Source: Pseudomonadota bacterium (lineage in GTDB: Bacteria; Pseudomonadota; Alphaproteobacteria; Acetobacterales; Acetobacteraceae). Taken from it: a stretch of 9,739 bases of DNA. The notes below the pieces were generated by a model. The model worked only from the letters and a program-made list of their open reading frames with translations. It was not told the DNA's origin and did no database searches. The position numbers and the translations under genes were made by a program. Positions 6,340-9,739 of the stretch are shown here, in pieces (positions within the stretch are counted from its first letter, which is position 1; each line of letters begins with the position of its first letter). The DNA lies in NCBI GenBank assembly GCA_021808185.1, contig JAKBCB010000108.1:1-9739 (forward strand), written 5' to 3'.

Positions 6340-7341
6340 TCACCGCCGCTGCGGCGGCCGGGCCGGCGGTGCCACGAAGCCGAGGCCGCGGAACGTCTCG
6401 GCCATGTGCGGCGGCAGGTCGGCTTCGACGATCAGCGTCCCGCCGGCCGGGTGCGGCAGGGTCAGGCGGCGGGCATGCAGGTGCAACTGCTCGGAAAACC
6501 CCTCGACCAGGGCCGAATTGCCGGTCTCGCGCCACTCGCCATAGGTCGCGTCGCCCAGGATCGGCGCGCCAAGTTCGGCGCAATGCACGCGCAACTGGTG
6601 GGTGCGGCCGGTGAGCGGCCGGAGTTCGAGCCATGCCAGCTTGCGCGCCGCGTGGTCCAGCGTGCGGAAGTCGGTGATCGCGTGCGTGGCGTCCGGGTCG
6701 TCGCGCTCGGCCACCGCGATACGCTCGCCGCGCGCGCCGGCCTGCGTGGGGTCACGGCGGGTCAGCGGCAGGTCGAGCCGCCCCTCCACCGGCACCGGGC
6801 GGCCGCAGACGACGGCCCAGTAGATTTTTTCCACGGCACGGGTGCGGAACGCCGCCGCGAGCTTGGCCGCGACACCGGGGGAGCGGGCGACGACGATCAC
6901 GCCGGAGGTGTCGCGGTCGAGCCGGTGCACCAGGCGCGGCCGGTCCAGCGGGCCGGTGGCCAGCGCCCGCAACATGCCGTCCAGATGTTTCTGGATGCCC
7001 GGCCCGCCCTGTGTCGGCAGGCCGGATGGCTTGTTGAGCACGATCAGATGATCATCGCGATAGAGCACCAGGCGCTCGACCTCCGCGCGCAGGCGCGGGT
7101 CGATCGCGGCCGGCTCGGGCTTTTCCGGCGCTTTCGGGGCTGGCAGCGGCGGCACGCGCACCGACTGGCCGGGGGCGAGGCGCGTCGCCGCCTCCGCCCG
7201 CTTGCCATCGACGCGGATCTGCCCGGTGCGGCAGAGCTTCTGGATCACGCCTTGGGTGATGTCCGGGAAATGGCGGCGGAACCAGCGGTCGAGCCGGATA
7301 TCGGCTTCGTCCTCGGTGATGGTGCGCAGGGTGACGGTCAT
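6340..7341 (-). CDS. rluC: RluA family 23S rRNA pseudouridine synthase (RluC-like, with S4 domain)
   Basis: 333-residue enzyme that isomerises uridine to pseudouridine in RNA; RluC/RluD members act on large-subunit rRNA. Seen: an N-terminal S4 RNA-binding domain (about 14-63) with RLDRWFRRHFP and VIQKLCRTGQIRVDG, a basic/proline linker (about 64-80), then the catalytic domain with VLNKPSGLPTQGG (101-113), the signature HRLDRDTSG (139-147) holding catalytic aspartate D142, and RPLTGRTHQLRVHCAELGAPILGDATYG (241-268). The start ATG at 7341 overlaps the rarA stop by four bases (ATGA) and has AGGA 9 bases upstream, so the frame extending far into rarA is a shadow. The RluC assignment over RluD or another paralogue rests on general likeness and on my recollection that this enzyme is commonly near rarA and ATP12 in Alphaproteobacteria; the exact target uridines are not determined here. 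Confidence 0.92.
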   Translation of the reverse strand: MTVTLRTITEDEADIRLDRWFRRHFPDITQGVIQKLCRTGQIRVDGKRAEAATRLAPGQSVRVPPLPAPKAPEKPEPAAIDPRLRAEVERLVLYRDDHLIVLNKPSGLPTQGGPGIQKHLDGMLRALATGPLDRPRLVHRLDRDTSGVIVVARSPGVAAKLAAAFRTRAVEKIYWAVVCGRPVPVEGRLDLPLTRRDPTQAGARGERIAVAERDDPDATHAITDFRTLDHAARKLAWLELRPLTGRTHQLRVHCAELGAPILGDATYGEWRETGNSALVEGFSEQLHLHARRLTLPHPAGGTLIVEADLPPHMAETFRGLGFVAPPARPPQRR

Positions 7342-8648
7342 TGGCCACGGTCCTGGCGCAGCTTGGCCCAATAGGCAAGCCGCTTGGCCAGTTCCCGCTC
7401 GAATCCGCGATCCTTCGGGCGATAGAATTCGGCGCGAGGCATGCCGTCCGGAAAATAGTTCTGGCCGGAGAAGGCGTCCTCGGTGTCGTGGTCGTAAGCA
7501 TAGCCGGCGCCGTAGCCGAGTTGCTTCATCAGCGACGTCGGCGCGTTCAGGATATGGGCGGGCGGCATCAGGCTGCCGGTGGCGCGCGCGGCGCGCTGGG
7601 CCTCGCCGAGCGCGGTGTAAACGGCATTCGATTTCGGCGCGGTGCCGAGATAGAGCACGAGTTGCGCGAGCGCCAGTTCGCCCTCCGGGCTGCCGAGTCG
7701 CTCGTACGTCTCCCACGCGGCGATGGCCTGGGTGAGCGCGGTGGGATCGGCGAGGCCGACATCCTCGACCGCGAAGCGGGTCAGGCGGCGGGCGATGTAG
7801 CGCGGGTCCTCGCCGCCCGCGAGCATGCGCGTGTACCAGTAGAGCGCCGCATTCGGGTCCGATCCGCGCAGGGATTTGTGCAGCGCGGAAATCAGATTGT
7901 AGTGCTCCTCGCGGTCCTTGTCGTACAGCGCGGCCCGGCGGGCCAGCAGATCGGACAGTCCGGCGACATCGAGCGGCTCGGCCGTCTCGGGCAGGGCTGC
8001 GAGTTGTTCGGCCATGTTGAGCAGATAGCGGCCATCGCCATCGGCCATGGCGCGCAGCGTCGCACGGGCATCCGGTTGCAGCGGCAGCGCGTGGCCGATC
8101 TCGGCCTCGGCGCGGTCGAGCAACAGGTCGAGGGCCGCGTCGTCCAAGCGGCGCAGCACCAGCACCTGACAGCGCGACAGCAGCGCGCCGTTCAGCGCGA
8201 AGGACGGGTTTTCCGTCGTGGCGCCAACCAGGGTGATGGTGCCGTTCTCGACGACGGGTAGAAAGCCGTCCTGCTGGGCGCGGTTGAAGCGATGGATCTC
8301 GTCCACGAACAGCAGCGTGCCCTGCCCGGTCTGGCGGCGGTGCGCCGCCTCCTCGAAGGTGCGCTTGAGGTCGGCGACGCCGGAAAAGACCGCCGACAAC
8401 TGCACGAAATGCAGCCCGGCCCGGTCGGCCAGCAGGCGCGCGATGGTGGTCTTGCCGACGCCGGGCGGGCCCCAGAGGATCAGCGACGCAAGGCTGCCGC
8501 GCGCCAGCATGCGGGTGAGCGTGCCCGCCGGGCCGACCAGATGGTCCTGGCCCACCACCGCTTCGAGCGCGCGGGGACGCAAACGGTCGGCGAGCGGGGC
8601 CGGCGTGTCGGCGGCGAACAGGCTGGGCGGGGCGGGCTTGCGGGACAT
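7338..8648 (-). CDS. rarA: RarA/MgsA/WRNIP1 family replication-associated recombination AAA+ ATPase
   Basis: 436-residue AAA+ ATPase of the RarA (MgsA) family, related to clamp loaders and acting at stalled or gapped replication forks. Seen: Walker A GPPGVGKT (60-67), Walker B with FVDEIHRFN (114-122; D116, E117), sensor 1 in GATTENPSF (142-150), a probable arginine finger in LLSRC (R159), sensor 2 region GDGRYLLNMAEQL, then the RarA-specific tetramerisation part with YNLISALHKSLRGSDPNAALYW, RRLTRFAVEDVGLADP and the closing LGTAPKSNAVY, NAPTSLMKQLGYG and YFPDG motifs. Motif order and length match E. coli RarA closely. ATG 8648 is the natural start; no strong ribosome site is visible. The stop overlaps the next gene's start (ATGA), so the pair is coupled. 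The 55 bases upstream show only weak promoter-like sequence (TGATAC). Confidence 0.96.
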   Translation of the reverse strand: MSRKPAPPSLFAADTPAPLADRLRPRALEAVVGQDHLVGPAGTLTRMLARGSLASLILWGPPGVGKTTIARLLADRAGLHFVQLSAVFSGVADLKRTFEEAAHRRQTGQGTLLFVDEIHRFNRAQQDGFLPVVENGTITLVGATTENPSFALNGALLSRCQVLVLRRLDDAALDLLLDRAEAEIGHALPLQPDARATLRAMADGDGRYLLNMAEQLAALPETAEPLDVAGLSDLLARRAALYDKDREEHYNLISALHKSLRGSDPNAALYWYTRMLAGGEDPRYIARRLTRFAVEDVGLADPTALTQAIAAWETYERLGSPEGELALAQLVLYLGTAPKSNAVYTALGEAQRAARATGSLMPPAHILNAPTSLMKQLGYGAGYAYDHDTEDAFSGQNYFPDGMPRAEFYRPKDRGFERELAKRLAYWAKLRQDRGQ

Positions 8649-8689
8649 GGCCGCACGGTATCACGACTCGGTGGCGCGCCGGAGAGCGT

Positions 8690-8704
8690 GCCCCGCGCCG
8701 GGGC
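8690..8704. terminator. Short GC hairpin at the permease gene stop
   Basis: A 6-bp stem (gccccg at 8690-8695 against cggggc at 8699-8704) with a 3-base loop begins at the last base of the permease stop codon and extends into the 55-base gap before rarA. No T-run follows on the minus strand, so it could slow or stop the transcript weakly, or be chance in such GC-rich DNA. If it does not terminate, rarA and its followers would be transcribed partly from the transporter promoter. Confidence 0.3.
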
Positions 8705-9699
8705 TATCGCGCGCGGTTGCGCAGCGCGTTGCCGGCGATCACCAGCAGCAGGAACGCGCCCCAGATGAAATCCACCAGAAAATTGCTGAAGCGCATGAGC
8801 TGAAAGCCGCTGGAGAGGAACATCAGCGCCACCAGCGCAACGGCCACGCCCAGCACCGTCGCCCGCCCGCCCGCCGGGTTGGTGCCGCCGAGCACGGCGA
8901 TCAGCACCGCCTGCAACAGGTAGGACGTGCCGTAGTCCGACTTCGCCGCGTTGGTCCGCCCGGACAGCAGGATGCCGGCGACGCTGGCGAGCGCGCCGGT
9001 GGCGACATAGGACAGGAAGATCGCGCGCCCCATGCGAACGCCGGCGAAGGTCGCGGCCTTGGGGCTGGTGCCGATCAGGCACAAATTGATGCCGAGCGGC
9101 GTGCGCGTCAGCACCAGCGACACCAGCGCCGCGATGACGACGAACAGCACCAGCGGCAGCGCGATGCCGAACAGCTTGCCGTTGCCGATGCCGTCCCACC
9201 ACGCCGGGAAACCCACGATCGCCGGGCCGCCGGTGAGCACCAGCGACAGCCCGACATAGACCTGCCCCGTGCCGATGGTGGCCAGAATCGGCGTGATGTG
9301 GGCGCGCGCGATCAGGAAGCCGTTGAGCATGCCCGCGAGCAGCCCGGTGCCGAGCGCGATCAGCACGCCGGCGGCCACCATCTGCAACGGCAGATCCGTC
9401 AGCCCCGGCCCGTGCGCGCCGCCGACAGCGTGGAAGAACAGTCCGGCGAGAATGCCCGAGAGATTGGCGATGCCGATCACCGACAGGTCGATACCCCCGG
9501 TCAGCATCGCCAGCATCATCGCGATCGACAGCAGCCCGAGTTCCGGCGCGACGTAGGTGATCGATTCGAAATTATAGGCGCGCAGGAACTTCTCGTTCAG
9601 CATCGCCATCAGCAGAAAGATGCCGACCGTCAGACCGAGCAACTGCACCATGTTGGCGTCGCGGTTGACAAGCCGACGCATGTCCAAGCCCGATCGCAT
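8704..9699 (-). CDS. Sugar-type ABC transporter permease (BPD_transp_2, RbsC/RhaPQ-like)
   Basis: 331-residue inner-membrane permease subunit of a carbohydrate uptake ABC transporter. Seen: about eight or more hydrophobic segments along the whole length; the family-typical LTGGIDLSV (66-74); LLAGMLNGFLIARAHITPILATIGT (120-144); LTGGPA (155-160); TRTPLGINLCLIGTSPKAATFAGV (198-221), the cytoplasmic loop that contacts the ATPase; and YLLQAVLIAVLGGTNPAGGRAT (260-281). These are the marks of the ribose/rhamnose/xylose permease family. ATG 9699 has AGGGGG 8 bases upstream. The ATPase and binding protein are not present and probably lie beyond the right edge, since the gene is preceded there by a possible short gene end. 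The sugar cannot be read from the sequence; rhamnose is attractive because of the dehydratase at the left edge, but this is inference. Confidence 0.93.
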   Translation of the reverse strand: MRSGLDMRRLVNRDANMVQLLGLTVGIFLLMAMLNEKFLRAYNFESITYVAPELGLLSIAMMLAMLTGGIDLSVIGIANLSGILAGLFFHAVGGAHGPGLTDLPLQMVAAGVLIALGTGLLAGMLNGFLIARAHITPILATIGTGQVYVGLSLVLTGGPAIVGFPAWWDGIGNGKLFGIALPLVLFVVIAALVSLVLTRTPLGINLCLIGTSPKAATFAGVRMGRAIFLSYVATGALASVAGILLSGRTNAAKSDYGTSYLLQAVLIAVLGGTNPAGGRATVLGVAVALVALMFLSSGFQLMRFSNFLVDFIWGAFLLLVIAGNALRNRAR

Positions 9700-9711
9700 G
9701 CCGTGTGCCCC

Positions 9712-9739
9712 CTACGCCATCCGGGTACGGCCGTGCCAC
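9712..9739 (-). CDS. Possible 3' end of an upstream gene, perhaps another transporter subunit
   Basis: One minus-strand frame reads into the window from the right edge for eight codons (WHGRTRMA) and stops at TAG 9714-9712, 12 bases before the permease start. The stop overlaps the permease ribosome site AGGGGG, which is the usual spacing within an ABC transporter operon. Paired permease genes in tandem are common in this family, so a second permease or the ATPase is a fair guess. The other two minus-strand frames are also open over this short distance, so the frame choice rests only on the stop and spacing, and no product can be recognised. Confidence 0.3.

Noticed and set aside
7342..8664. 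An extension of the pseudouridine synthase frame to 774 residues
   Set aside because: The extra part is an out-of-frame reading of rarA. The S4 domain begins soon after the ATG at 7341, which also makes the ATGA overlap and has a ribosome site.
1..9739. Search for insertion sequences, attachment sites, CRISPR arrays, riboswitches or defence genes
   Set aside because: No transposase or integrase frame, no regularly spaced repeats and no recognisable aptamer were seen; the tRNA-Leu has no duplicated 3' end nearby that would suggest an integrated element.

Overview
The window is dense, very GC-rich bacterial chromosome with strong third-position G/C bias. It most likely comes from an alphaproteobacterium. 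An ATP12-type F1-ATPase assembly chaperone, a family known from alphaproteobacteria and mitochondria, supports this, and the gene complement and composition would suit Acetobacteraceae/Rhodospirillales, though the sequence alone cannot fix the genus. I see no insertion sequence, phage gene, CRISPR array or toxin-antitoxin pair, and no stretch over 300 bases without a gene.

Layout, left to right. (1) 1-761, minus: the N-terminal 253 residues of an enolase-superfamily sugar-acid dehydratase closely resembling L-rhamnonate dehydratase; its C-terminus lies off the left edge. (2) 829-1314, minus: a small membrane methyltransferase of the isoprenylcysteine/phospholipid methyltransferase type. (3) 1402-1487, minus: tRNA-Leu(GAG) with encoded CCA. 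(4) 1532-2194, plus: lipB, the only plus-strand protein gene, divergent from the tRNA with a shared promoter region of about 44 bp. (5) 2199-7341 with rarA at 7338-8648, all minus: a compact run which reads in transcription order rarA, RluA-family pseudouridine synthase, AsmA-family protein, ATP12 chaperone, acylphosphatase, DedA-family protein. Three of the five junctions are 4-base ATGA overlaps. (6) 8704-9699, minus: a sugar-type ABC importer permease, preceded by what may be the last codons of another gene of the same transporter.

Functionally, the middle is housekeeping: lipoate-dependent enzyme maturation (LipB), replication-fork maintenance (RarA), rRNA pseudouridylation (Rlu), envelope lipid traffic (AsmA, DedA), F1 assembly (ATP12) and acylphosphate hydrolysis. 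The two edges (rhamnonate dehydratase, sugar permease) look like parts of carbohydrate uptake and catabolism loci, but nothing inside the window proves that they belong together.

I found no convincing new multi-gene system. The points most worth a second look are the tight, possibly bidirectional lipB/tRNA-Leu promoter, the operon that joins ATP12 and RluA-family genes to envelope genes, G/C homopolymers in the AsmA gene, and an apparently altered acidic position in the DedA protein.
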